Below are positions 1 through 5,131 of a stretch of 5,612 nucleotides of DNA, in pieces. This DNA comes from Kiloniellales bacterium (GTDB taxonomy: Bacteria > Pseudomonadota > Alphaproteobacteria > Kiloniellales > JAKSDN01), in the NCBI GenBank assembly GCA_022360075.1, contig JAKSDN010001064.1, forward strand, positions 1-5,612, written 5' to 3'. Under the pieces are notes generated by a model. It saw only the letters and a program-made list of their open reading frames with translations. It had not been told where the DNA came from and did no database searches. The position numbers and the translations under genes were made by a program. Position 1 is the first letter of the stretch. The number at the start of each line of letters is the position of its first letter.

Positions 1-42
1 ATCGCCGTCGTGCCGCACGAGCGCTATCGCGAGCCCGCCTGA
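1..42 (+). CDS. RidA/YjgF-family protein, C-terminal end only (5' truncated by window)
   Basis: The window opens inside a gene: frame 1 reads 14 codons ending in IAVVPHERYREPA and a TGA stop. This tail differs from the end of the complete RidA-family protein downstream (IAVVPHARYREPA) by one residue, and the DNA matches at 39 of 42 bases. That is the basis for calling it a tandem paralogue. Only the C-terminal strand and tail are present, so catalytic residues cannot be judged. A 47-base gap separates it from the next gene on the same strand, which suggests one transcript. Its identity rests on similarity to the neighbour, not on a domain seen here. Confidence 0.75.
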   Translation: MAVVPHERYREPA

Positions 43-76
43 TTCGGCAACGGATGGGATCGGCGCGAACGCGGAA

Positions 77-83
77 AAGGGAG
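77..83 (+). promoter_or_regulatory. Ribosome binding site of the complete RidA-family gene
   Basis: AAGGGAG lies six bases before the ATG at 90. It favours that start over the in-frame ATG at 54, which would add 12 basic residues not expected in the family and would leave this site inside the coding region. Confidence 0.7.
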
Positions 84-89
84 ATCCGC

Positions 90-509
90 ATGGCCATCTG
101 CTTCAATCCGCCCGGCCTCTGGGGCCGGCAAGGCGGCAGCTTCTCTCAAGGCGTGGTGCAGCCCGAGGGCCGCGTCGTCTATTGCACGGGCCAGGTCGCT
201 TGGGGCGAGGACAACAAGGTCGTCGGCAAAGGCGACGTCGCCGCTCAGGCGCGGCACTGTCTGGCCCGTGTCGAGATCGTTCTGGGGGCTGTCGGCGGCC
301 GGCTGGACGACATCGTCTCGATGACGATCTTCTACACCGATCCGGCGCAAATCCCGGTGATCGGGACCGTGCGGCAGGAGCTGTTCGATCCGGAGCGCGC
401 GCCGGTCTCAATCTTCATTCAGGTCGCTGGCCTGGTTCATCCCGAGCTGATGGTGGAGTTCGTGCCGATCGCCGTCGTGCCGCATGCGCGCTATCGTGAG
501 CCCGCCTGA
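90..509 (+). CDS. RidA/YjgF/UK114-family protein
   Basis: This 139-residue protein fits the usual family size of about 125-140. Members are small cytosolic trimers; canonical RidA hydrolyses reactive enamine/imine intermediates made by PLP enzymes, while other subgroups act elsewhere or are uncharacterised. Visible signatures are YCTGQVAWGED (31-41), the Q-x-x-x-x-L helix of QARHCLARVEIVL (53-65), LDDIVSMTIFYTD (72-84) and MVEFVPIAVV (121-130). Aligning the C-terminal strand with canonical RidA puts Ser107 where the substrate carboxylate-binding Arg normally sits; the nearest Arg, 103, is four residues earlier. It may therefore belong to a non-canonical Rid subgroup, but I made this alignment by eye. 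The start at 90 is set by the ribosome site at 77-83. It follows a paralogue and precedes an AEC permease by 22 bases, so an operon is likely. The substrate is unknown. Confidence 0.9.
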   Translation: MAICFNPPGLWGRQGGSFSQGVVQPEGRVVYCTGQVAWGEDNKVVGKGDVAAQARHCLARVEIVLGAVGGRLDDIVSMTIFYTDPAQIPVIGTVRQELFDPERAPVSIFIQVAGLVHPELMVEFVPIAVVPHARYREPA

Positions 510-531
510 CTGGGACGAACACCACCTCGCA

Positions 532-1437
532 ATGCCCCTCTTCCTCGAGATCCTGACCACCATCACCGGCCCGATCGTGGTGCTGATCGGGCTCGGCTGG
601 CTCGCCGGCCATCGGCTGAAGCTCGATGTGGGCGGGCTCAACCGGCTTCTACTCTACGTGATCATCCCCGCCTTTCTGGCGCACTACCTGGCGACCTCCT
701 CCGTGCCGATCGGCGCGGCTTGGGACACCGCCTGGTTCACCGCCGTTCAGTTCCTCGTCCTGGCGGCCGTCGGCTGGGCGATCGCCCGGGCCTGCGGCCT
801 GCGCGACGGCATGCCCGCGGTGATCGGCCTGGCGATGGCGCTGTCGAACTCCGGCAACTTCGGCCTGCCCTTGGCCGAGCTCGCCTTCGGGTCCGACATG
901 GTCCTGCACCAGGCGGTGATCGTCAGCACCCAGTCGATCTTCGTCTTCACCCTCGGCTTCGTGATGATCCTGGGCGCGGCCGGCTGGCGCCAGGGCCTAC
1001 GCGGGCTGATCAACCCGATCTTTCCCGCGGTGATCATCGGCCTCACCCTCAACGCCTTCGAAGTCGAGCTGCCCACGCTGGTCGGCCTGCCGCTCGAGAT
1101 GCTAGGCCGGCTCTACACGCCGCTCGCGCTCTTCACCCTTGGCGCACAGCTCACCACGATCCGGACCGAGGGCCTTGGCCGGCCCCTCGCACTTACCGCC
1201 GGTCTGAAACTCCTGCTGGCCCCGCTGCTCACCTGGCTCGCCCTGCTGCCGCTCGCGATCGAGCGCGACATCGCAGACCTCCTGACCGTCACGGCCAGCG
1301 CGCCGGTCGGCGTCACCCTGGCCATCCTCGCCGCCCAGGCCGGCCGCGCCACGGGGCTCTCGGCGGCCGCGGTCTTCGTCACCACGGTGATCAGCCCGCT
1401 CAGCGTCTCCCTCTGGCTGCTGTTCCTGCGCGCCTGA
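532..1437 (+). CDS. AEC-family transporter (auxin efflux carrier / malonate-type permease)
   Basis: This 301-residue, strongly hydrophobic protein has about ten predicted membrane spans, the size and topology of the AEC family (PF03547). Members are secondary carriers in the inner membrane for organic anions such as malonate or malate; the substrate here is not predictable. Family marks are [17 protein letters not shown] (37-53), the conserved [16 protein letters not shown] (105-120) in the first half, [12 protein letters not shown] (196-207) and [14 protein letters not shown] (256-269), consistent with two inverted five-helix halves. I chose ATG 532 because the protein then begins directly with the first span. 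ATG 484 is in frame but would add 16 polar residues and overlap the RidA gene. The ribosome site is poor (GGGACGA at 512-518, too distant), so translation may be coupled to the RidA gene ending 22 bases upstream. That pairing hints that the carrier moves a metabolite related to the RidA substrate, which is inference. Confidence 0.9.
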   Translation: MPLFLEILTTITGPIVVLIGLGWLAGHRLKLDVGGLNRLLLYVIIPAFLAHYLATSSVPIGAAWDTAWFTAVQFLVLAAVGWAIARACGLRDGMPAVIGLAMALSNSGNFGLPLAELAFGSDMVLHQAVIVSTQSIFVFTLGFVMILGAAGWRQGLRGLINPIFPAVIIGLTLNAFEVELPTLVGLPLEMLGRLYTPLALFTLGAQLTTIRTEGLGRPLALTAGLKLLLAPLLTWLALLPLAIERDIADLLTVTASAPVGVTLAILAAQAGRATGLSAAAVFVTTVISPLSVSLWLLFLRA

Positions 1438-1466
1438 GGCGGCTCGGGACAAGGCAGCCATGCGTG

Positions 1467-1492
1467 GGCCCGCCTTTTCCAGCCGGGCCTTT
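1467..1492 (+). terminator. Possible rho-independent terminator after the permease gene
   Basis: GGCCCG (1467-1472) pairs with CGGGCC (1484-1489) around an 11-base loop, followed by only three Ts (1490-1492). It starts 30 bases after the permease stop. The short T run makes it weak, and it may instead be an incidental GC-rich hairpin. If it works, it separates the RidA-permease transcript from the dehydrogenase gene. Confidence 0.35.
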
Positions 1493-1496
1493 CGGC

Positions 1497-1502
1497 TATG
1501 AT
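1497..1502 (+). promoter_or_regulatory. Candidate -10 box for the glutaryl-CoA dehydrogenase gene
   Basis: TATGAT matches the sigma-70 -10 consensus at five of six positions and stands out in GC-rich surroundings, 36 bases before the start codon at 1539. The -35 region is poor (TTTTCC at 1475-1480, 16 bases upstream). It overlaps the right side of the hairpin region described at 1467-1492. A single hexamer can arise by chance. Confidence 0.3.
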
Positions 1503-1538
1503 TGGGCCAGCAACGACGTGAAACGCGAGGACCCCGCC

Positions 1539-2774
1539 ATGACCCCTGCGGATGGCGCGACGGCGGCAGCCGTCCAAACGACGGGCGCCGCCCCGGCCGC
1601 GAAGCCGGTTTTCGCCTGGGAAGATCCGCTCCTGCTGGACGATCAGCTCAGCGAGGAGGAGCGCATGGTGCGCGATGCAGCGCGCCAGTACTGCCAGGAA
1701 AAGCTCATGCCGCGCATCCTGGAGGCCAACCGGCACGAGCGCTTCGACCGCGAGATCCTGAACGAGATGGGCGAGATGGGCTTCCTCGGCTCGACCCTGC
1801 CCGAGGACTACGGCGGCGCCGGCGTCAACCACGTCTGCTACGGCCTGATCGCGCGCGAGGTCGAGCGGGTCGACAGCGGCTACCGCTCGACCATGTCGGT
1901 GCAGTCGAGCCTGGTGATGTATCCGATCTACAGCTACGGCACCGAAGCGCAGCGCCGCAAATACCTGCCCAAGCTGGGCACAGGTGAGCTGGTCGGCTGC
2001 TTCGGCCTGACCGAGCCCGACCACGGCTCCGACGCCGGCGGCATGAAGACCCGCGCGACCCAGGTGAACGGCGGCTACCGCCTCAAGGGCGCCAAGATGT
2101 GGATCTCCAATTCGCCGATCGCCGACGTCTTCGTGGTCTGGGCCAAGACCGAGGACGACAAGATCCGCGGCTTCATCCTCGAGAAGGGCATGGACGGCCT
2201 CTCGGCACCCAAGATCGAGGGCAAGTTCTCGCTGCGCGCCTCGGTCACCGGCGAGATCGTGATGGACGACGTCTTCGTGCCCGAGGAGAACCTGCTGCCC
2301 AACGTGAGTGGTCTCAAGGGCCCCTTCGGCTGTCTCAACAAGGCGCGCTACGGCATCGCCTGGGGGGCGCTCGGCGCCGCCGAGTTCTGCTGGCACGCCG
2401 CGCGCGGCTATACCCTGGAGCGCAAGCAGTTCGGCAAGCCCCTGGCGGCCAACCAGCTCGTTCAGAAGAAGCTCGCCGACATGCAGACCGAGATCACCCT
2501 CGGCATGCAGTCGGTGCTGCGGCTCGGCCGGCTGCTCGACGAGGGCAAGGGCGCGCCCGAGGCGATCTCGCTGTGCAAGCGCAACTCCTGCGGCAAGGCC
2601 CTGGAGATCGCGCGCACCGCTCGCGACATGCACGGCGGCAACGGTGTGGCCGACGAGTACCACGTGATCCGCCACGTCATGAACCTGGAGGCGGTCAACA
2701 CCTACGAGGGCACCCACGACATCCACGCCCTGATCCTCGGCCGGGCGCAGACCGGCATTCAGGCGTTCATGTAG
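1539..2774 (+). CDS. gcdH: Glutaryl-CoA dehydrogenase
   Basis: This FAD-dependent acyl-CoA dehydrogenase (411 residues) oxidises and decarboxylates glutaryl-CoA to crotonyl-CoA in lysine, hydroxylysine and tryptophan breakdown, passing electrons to ETF. Signatures in order: the GYRS-MSVQSS segment (114-124), the FAD-binding [12 protein letters not shown] (154-165), KMWISNS (186-192), RKQFGKPL (295-302), and near the end [16 protein letters not shown] (387-402), whose Glu390 is the expected catalytic base. Arg116, Ser120 and Tyr389 match the human residues known to hold the glutaryl carboxylate. Glu109 with Tyr389 suggests the decarboxylating type. ATG 1539 has GAGGA (1527-1531) seven bases upstream. 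The first 22 residues are Ala/Thr-rich and precede the region conserved in the family; the frame stays open further upstream, but only as a shadow of the permease gene. No CoA-transferase or regulator of the glutarate pathway is adjacent within the window. The 101-base gap allows its own promoter. Confidence 0.96.
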   Translation: MTPADGATAAAVQTTGAAPAAKPVFAWEDPLLLDDQLSEEERMVRDAARQYCQEKLMPRILEANRHERFDREILNEMGEMGFLGSTLPEDYGGAGVNHVCYGLIAREVERVDSGYRSTMSVQSSLVMYPIYSYGTEAQRRKYLPKLGTGELVGCFGLTEPDHGSDAGGMKTRATQVNGGYRLKGAKMWISNSPIADVFVVWAKTEDDKIRGFILEKGMDGLSAPKIEGKFSLRASVTGEIVMDDVFVPEENLLPNVSGLKGPFGCLNKARYGIAWGALGAAEFCWHAARGYTLERKQFGKPLAANQLVQKKLADMQTEITLGMQSVLRLGRLLDEGKGAPEAISLCKRNSCGKALEIARTARDMHGGNGVADEYHVIRHVMNLEAVNTYEGTHDIHALILGRAQTGIQAFM

Positions 2775-2822
2775 GTCGCAAAGCCTGTCAGATGGCGTTC
2801 GGCGCGGTTCTGCCAACCAAAA

Positions 2823-3003
2823 CCACTTCGGTGTCATGCTCGGGCTTGACCCGAGCATCCATTGAGCCGGTAACCGGGACCGTGGATGTGTGGGCGACAG
2901 CGTAACGGTGCGCGACAAAGATCGGACCAAGACGGTTCACGGTCCGAGCGAACCGAACCATGGATGCTCGGGTCAAGCCCGAGCATGACGATGTTAGAAG
3001 TGG
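2823..3003. repeat. Long palindromic intergenic element with two mirrored hairpins
   Basis: Two 30-base copies, at 2833-2862 and 2960-2989, are perfect reverse complements. Each contains its own hairpin: ATGCTCGGG and CCCGAGCAT around a five-base loop, CTTGA on the left and TCAAG on the right. Symmetry continues inward with GGACCGTG (2877-2884) against CACGGTCC (2938-2945), and outward with CCACTTC (2823-2829) against GAAGTGG (2997-3003). The 52-base centre is not symmetric. There is no transposase reading frame. It resembles the abundant small palindromic repeats of alphaproteobacterial genomes, probably non-autonomous. It lies 48 bases after the dehydrogenase stop and ends five bases before the ribosome site of the next gene, so transcribed hairpins could stop or modulate transcription there. 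The rest of the 2775-3021 gap shows nothing else clear. Confidence 0.85.
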
Positions 3004-3021
3004 TGGTGGAGAAAACGTGAG

Positions 3022-3645
3022 ATGGACGACACACGCGTGACGATCACCGAAGCCGAGGCGCTCCGCTCCCTCTACGGCACGCCGAACGACATCGCGGCGC
3101 AGAAGACGATCCATAAGCTCGACAAGCACTGCCGCAACTTCATCGCGCACTCGCCCTTCCTGGTGCTGTCCTCGGCCGCGGCCGACGGCTCGGCCGACGT
3201 CTCGCCCAAGGGCGATGCGCCCGGCTTCGTCAAGGTGCTCGACGAGCAGACGCTGCTGATCCCCGACCGGCGCGGCAACAACCGTCTCGACGGCCTGCAG
3301 AACATCATCGAGAACCCGAACGTCGCGATGATCTTCCTGGTGCCCGGCGTGGGCGAGACCCTGCGGGTCAACGGCCGGGCGACGATCACCACCGACCGGG
3401 CCCTGCTCGAGCCGCTCGCGGTCAACGGCAAGGCGCCGCAGACCGGCCTGCTGGTTCAGGTGGAGGAGGCCTTCCTGCACTGCGCCAAGGCCATCATCCG
3501 CTCCAAGCTCTGGGACCCGGCGACGCAAATCGACCGCAAGAGCTTCCCCACGATCGGTCAGATGATCGCCGATCAGATCAAGGGCCTCGACGCCGAGGAG
3601 ACCGATGCCTACGCCGATGAGGGCTATCGGGAGCGGCTCTACTGA
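3022..3645 (+). CDS. FMN-binding pyridoxamine 5'-phosphate oxidase-type (PPOX) flavoprotein, MSMEG_1061/DR2398-like
   Basis: This 207-residue protein has a split-barrel flavin-binding fold. The N-terminal helix region (8-35) leads into the barrel strand FLVLSSAAADGSADVSPKGDAPGFVKVLD (46-74), the hallmark of this PPOX subgroup, then LLIPDRRGNNRLDGLQNIIENPNVAMIFLVPG (78-109), where GNNR probably contacts the FMN phosphate, and LRVNGRATITTD (114-125). The C-terminal part (148-170) includes EAFLHCAKAIIRSKLW, also typical. It is cytosolic, and homologues are generally annotated as FMN-dependent proteins of unknown substrate. It is unlikely to be the true PNPO of vitamin B6 synthesis. ATG 3022 is preceded by GGAGAA (3008-3013) at eight bases. 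The palindromic element immediately upstream occupies most of the space available for a promoter, so read-through from the upstream gene or expression affected by the element is possible. Confidence 0.9.
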   Translation: MDDTRVTITEAEALRSLYGTPNDIAAQKTIHKLDKHCRNFIAHSPFLVLSSAAADGSADVSPKGDAPGFVKVLDEQTLLIPDRRGNNRLDGLQNIIENPNVAMIFLVPGVGETLRVNGRATITTDRALLEPLAVNGKAPQTGLLVQVEEAFLHCAKAIIRSKLWDPATQIDRKSFPTIGQMIADQIKGLDAEETDAYADEGYRERLY

Positions 3646-3653
3646 GCGGCTTC

Positions 3654-3710
3654 TAGGGCTTCGGCCAGGCAGTCGAGACCAGCAGGCCGGAGGCCGGGCC
3701 GGAAACCCTA
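3654..3710. terminator. Inverted repeat between convergent genes, possible bidirectional terminator
   Basis: TAGGGCTTCGGCC (3654-3666) is nearly the reverse complement of GGCCGGAAACCCTA (3697-3710), with one mismatch and one bulged base, across a 30-base GC-rich loop that can itself fold (GGCC-GGA-GGCC, 3685-3695). It starts nine bases after the flavoprotein stop and its right arm overlaps the TAG stop of the DUF992 gene. A shared terminator fits the convergent layout, but no T run follows on either strand. Confidence 0.4.
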
Positions 3711-4244
3711 TCGCTCCGTGCTACCGGTGCTCGGCGCGGCCCTGCCGCCGGCCGCCTCCAGCTCGAGCCAGGTGAGCCCGCCGGACAGGCCGAGCCCGGT
3801 CGAGTGCTCGAAGGCGATCGGCTGCAGGGCAATATGGTCGCTGCTGCCGCCGATCAGGGCGGCCGCGCCGATGCCGCCGCCTGCCGTGATCGAGGCCTTG
3901 CCGCCGCCGTAGTAGCCGGCCAGCACATGGGCGCCCGGCCGCACGTCCTGACCGCCGGTCATGACGGTGAAGTGCATCGTCTCCCGGCGGTTCCAGTTGA
4001 GATCCAGCCCCAGCCCGATGCCGGTCGTGCCGCGATAGCGCTCGGTCTGGCCGCCGGTCATCTCGAACACGCAAGTCACGTCGACCCGCGAGTGGATCAA
4101 CAGGTTTACCCGGGTTCCGGGGACGCTCTCGCAGGTCAGGATGCCTGCCTCGACGCCGCCTTGGGCCGATATCGGCGTTGGCCAAGCAAGGCTAGCAGCC
4201 AAGGCGAATGCCAGACTGGTGGTGGAAGTCGTCGATGGGCTCAT
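3708..4244 (-). CDS. DUF992-family exported protein
   Basis: This 178-residue protein has an N-terminal signal peptide: MSPSTTS, then a hydrophobic core LAFALAASLAW (11-21) and a likely cleavage after ISA (25-27). The mature part begins QGGVEAGILTCES and matches DUF992 (PF06186), a family of small secreted or periplasmic proteins found mostly in Alphaproteobacteria, with unknown function. Matching segments are GVEAGILTC (30-38), DVTCVFEMTGGQTERYRGTTGIGLGLDL (55-82), HVLAGYYGGGKASITAGGGIGAAALIGGSSDHIALQPI (106-143) and STGLGLSGGLTWLEL (148-162). The only two cysteines, Cys38 and Cys58, could form a disulfide in the periplasm. A longer frame opens at 4328, but ATG 4244 is right because it starts the signal peptide and has AGGAGG four bases upstream. 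It is convergent with the flavoprotein gene. No role can be assigned from context. Confidence 0.88.
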   Translation of the reverse strand: MSPSTTSTTSLAFALAASLAWPTPISAQGGVEAGILTCESVPGTRVNLLIHSRVDVTCVFEMTGGQTERYRGTTGIGLGLDLNWNRRETMHFTVMTGGQDVRPGAHVLAGYYGGGKASITAGGGIGAAALIGGSSDHIALQPIAFEHSTGLGLSGGLTWLELEAAGGRAAPSTGSTER

Positions 4245-4248
4245 GCGG

Positions 4249-4254
4249 CCTCCT
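4249..4254 (-). promoter_or_regulatory. Ribosome binding site of the DUF992 gene
   Basis: On the minus strand a perfect AGGAGG sits four bases before the ATG at 4244. The spacing is slightly short but the match is full. It decides the start in favour of the signal-peptide methionine rather than the upstream in-frame ATG at 4328. Confidence 0.75.
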
Positions 4255-4283
4255 CTCATCGGCGGCATGCTAGAGCAGGAATC

Positions 4284-4297
4284 GCGGGAAGTCCCGC
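4284..4297. promoter_or_regulatory. Short perfect inverted repeat in the DUF992 leader
   Basis: GCGGGA and TCCCGC flank a two-base centre, 39 bases upstream of the DUF992 start codon. The position suits an operator or a leader stem, but no protein is implicated. A 6-bp GC-rich palindrome can be chance. No clear -35/-10 pair was found in 4245-4358. Confidence 0.25.
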
Positions 4298-4358
4298 CGG
4301 GCCGTGCCGAGGCGCAACTTTGCCTCATCGTCGGTTCAGAGGGTCAGGCTTGCCTTTG

Positions 4359-4504
4359 GTCCGCTCCGCGGACGCCCCCCACCCTAACCCTCCCTCTCAA
4401 GGGGGGAGGGAAAATTCGCAAGTTCGGTCAATGCAGTATATCGCCTCCCCCCTTGAGGGGGAGGTCGGCGCGAAGCGTCGGGTGGGGGGCTGGCGCGAAG
4501 CGCC
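4359..4504. repeat. Second palindromic intergenic element, four hairpins in mirror symmetry
   Basis: From outside in, the left half has a hairpin GTCCGC/GCGGAC (4359-4373), then GCCCCCCACCC (4374-4384), then a hairpin CCTCCCTC/GGGGGAGG with loop TCAAG (4389-4409, one G-T pair). The right half mirrors this: a hairpin CCTCCCCC/GGGGGAGG with loop CTTGA (4444-4464), then GGGTGGGGGGC (4480-4490, exact reverse complement of the left block), then a hairpin GGCGC/GCGCC with a GAA loop (4492-4504). The two inner hairpins are reverse complements at 20 of 21 bases. GGCGCGAAGCG occurs twice, at 4467 and 4492. The 34-base centre is AT-richer. There is no coding capacity for a transposase. This is a different sequence family from the element at 2823-3003. 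It lies 30 bases past the regulator's stop and upstream of the DUF992 leader. Confidence 0.85.
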
Positions 4505-4534
4505 GAAAAGAAGGGTCGCTGTCGAGATCCCGCT

Positions 4535-5005
4535 CTAAGCCGCGGGCATCATGCGGCCGGAGAGCACCTGGGGCATGGACCAGAACTGCTCGACGCGGCG
4601 CAGCGTCTTGTTGGCCTCGGTCAAGACCTCCGGGTCGAGCTGGGCGTCGCCCAGGCGGCCGGAATGGCGGTCGAACAGGCTGTCGAGTTGGCGAAAGATC
4701 TCCAGCCCGCGGTCCGAGCAGCGGACGTGGAAGGAGCGCCGGTCGTGCGGGGAGCGCTCCTGGATCAGATAGCCGTTCTCGACCATCTTCTTGACGTTGT
4801 AGGAGACGTTGGAGCCGAGGTAATAGCCGCGCTGGGTCAGCTCGCCCACGGTCAGCTCCTCGTCGCCGATATTGAACAGGATCAAGCCCTGAACGTTGTT
4901 CAGGTCGCGGACCCCGATGCGGTCGAGCTCCGACTTGACCACTTCGAGACACTGACGGTGCAGGCGCTCGATCAGCGAAATGGTCTCAAGATACGCAGCT
5001 TTCAC
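4535..5005 (-). CDS. ldtR: MarR-family winged-helix regulator, LdtR-like
   Basis: This 156-residue cytosolic DNA-binding protein is of usual MarR length. An N-terminal dimerisation helix (3-30, AAYLETISLIERLHRQCL) is followed by NVQGLILFNIGDEELTVGELTQR (37-59), the recognition region GYYLGSNVSYNVKKMVENGYL (60-80), the wing IQERSPHDRRSFHVRCS (81-97) with the MarR D-R-R signature at 88-90, and a C-terminal helix (98-145) completing the dimer. The unusually conserved YLGSNVSYNVKKMVENGYL segment resembles LdtR, a regulator studied in Liberibacter and Sinorhizobium and linked to L,D-transpeptidase and osmotic stress genes. That comparison is from memory, so the symbol is tentative. The start is GTG at 5005, preceded by GGGGA five bases upstream, and gives the N-terminus expected for the family. 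No transpeptidase gene is in the window. The upstream inverted repeats could be autoregulatory sites. Confidence 0.88.
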   Translation of the reverse strand: MKAAYLETISLIERLHRQCLEVVKSELDRIGVRDLNNVQGLILFNIGDEELTVGELTQRGYYLGSNVSYNVKKMVENGYLIQERSPHDRRSFHVRCSDRGLEIFRQLDSLFDRHSGRLGDAQLDPEVLTEANKTLRRVEQFWSMPQVLSGRMMPAA

Positions 5006-5041
5006 GGCTATCCCCGCAGTCTCGCATTCACAAGAAGAAAA

Positions 5042-5088
5042 CTCGAATACGAGCTTAAGGCGTGGCGCGTTAAAGACAGATTAAGCGC
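5042..5088. promoter_or_regulatory. AT-richer leader of the regulator gene with inverted repeats (candidate operator)
   Basis: Between the regulator and the dehydrogenase fragment, 5006-5131 is clearly less GC-rich than its surroundings. It contains CTCG-AATA-CGAG (5042-5053), an adjoining CTTAAG (5054-5059), and GCGC(G)TTAA (5065-5073) facing TTAAGCGC (5081-5088) across seven bases with one extra base in the left arm. MarR proteins commonly bind such imperfect palindromes in their own promoters. Binding here is inference, and I could not fix a -35/-10 pair. Confidence 0.35.
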
Positions 5089-5131
5089 GGGATTTGTGGG
5101 AAATTGTGCCTATTTCGAAGCGCGGCCAGGC

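Noticed and set aside
484..531. Alternative permease start at ATG 484, overlapping the RidA gene
   Set aside because: It adds 16 polar residues before the first membrane span, has no ribosome site, and the ATG comes from the RidA tail (CAT-GCG).
720..1538. N-terminal extension of the dehydrogenase frame up to position 720
   Set aside because: The extension is Arg/Pro/His-rich, overlaps the permease gene in another frame, and the ATG at 1539 has a good ribosome site and the expected family length.
1113..2930. 605-residue open frame on the minus strand opposite the dehydrogenase gene
   Set aside because: It is antisense to a gene with clear catalytic motifs, has biased, low-information composition typical of GC-rich shadow frames, and no recognisable domain.
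2833..2989. CRISPR-like or insertion-sequence interpretation of the paired repeats
   Set aside because: There are only two copies, in inverted orientation and internally palindromic, without regular spacers, and no transposase frame lies between them.
2834..3034. Small minus-strand frame with MLGLDPSIHGSV-like text, and other small frames over the repeats
   Set aside because: These are translations of the palindromic elements. The same peptide strings recur as false annotations in alphaproteobacterial genomes and there is no independent coding evidence.
4426..4445. Promoter inside the second palindromic element (TTGACC on the minus strand at 4431-4426)
   Set aside because: No acceptable -10 hexamer lies 16-18 bases downstream; the sequence there is the C-rich stem.
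4141..4794. 217-residue plus-strand frame across the DUF992 leader, repeat and regulator gene
   Set aside because: It crosses the palindromic element and is antisense to the regulator. Its composition is Arg/Gly/Ser-rich with no domain.
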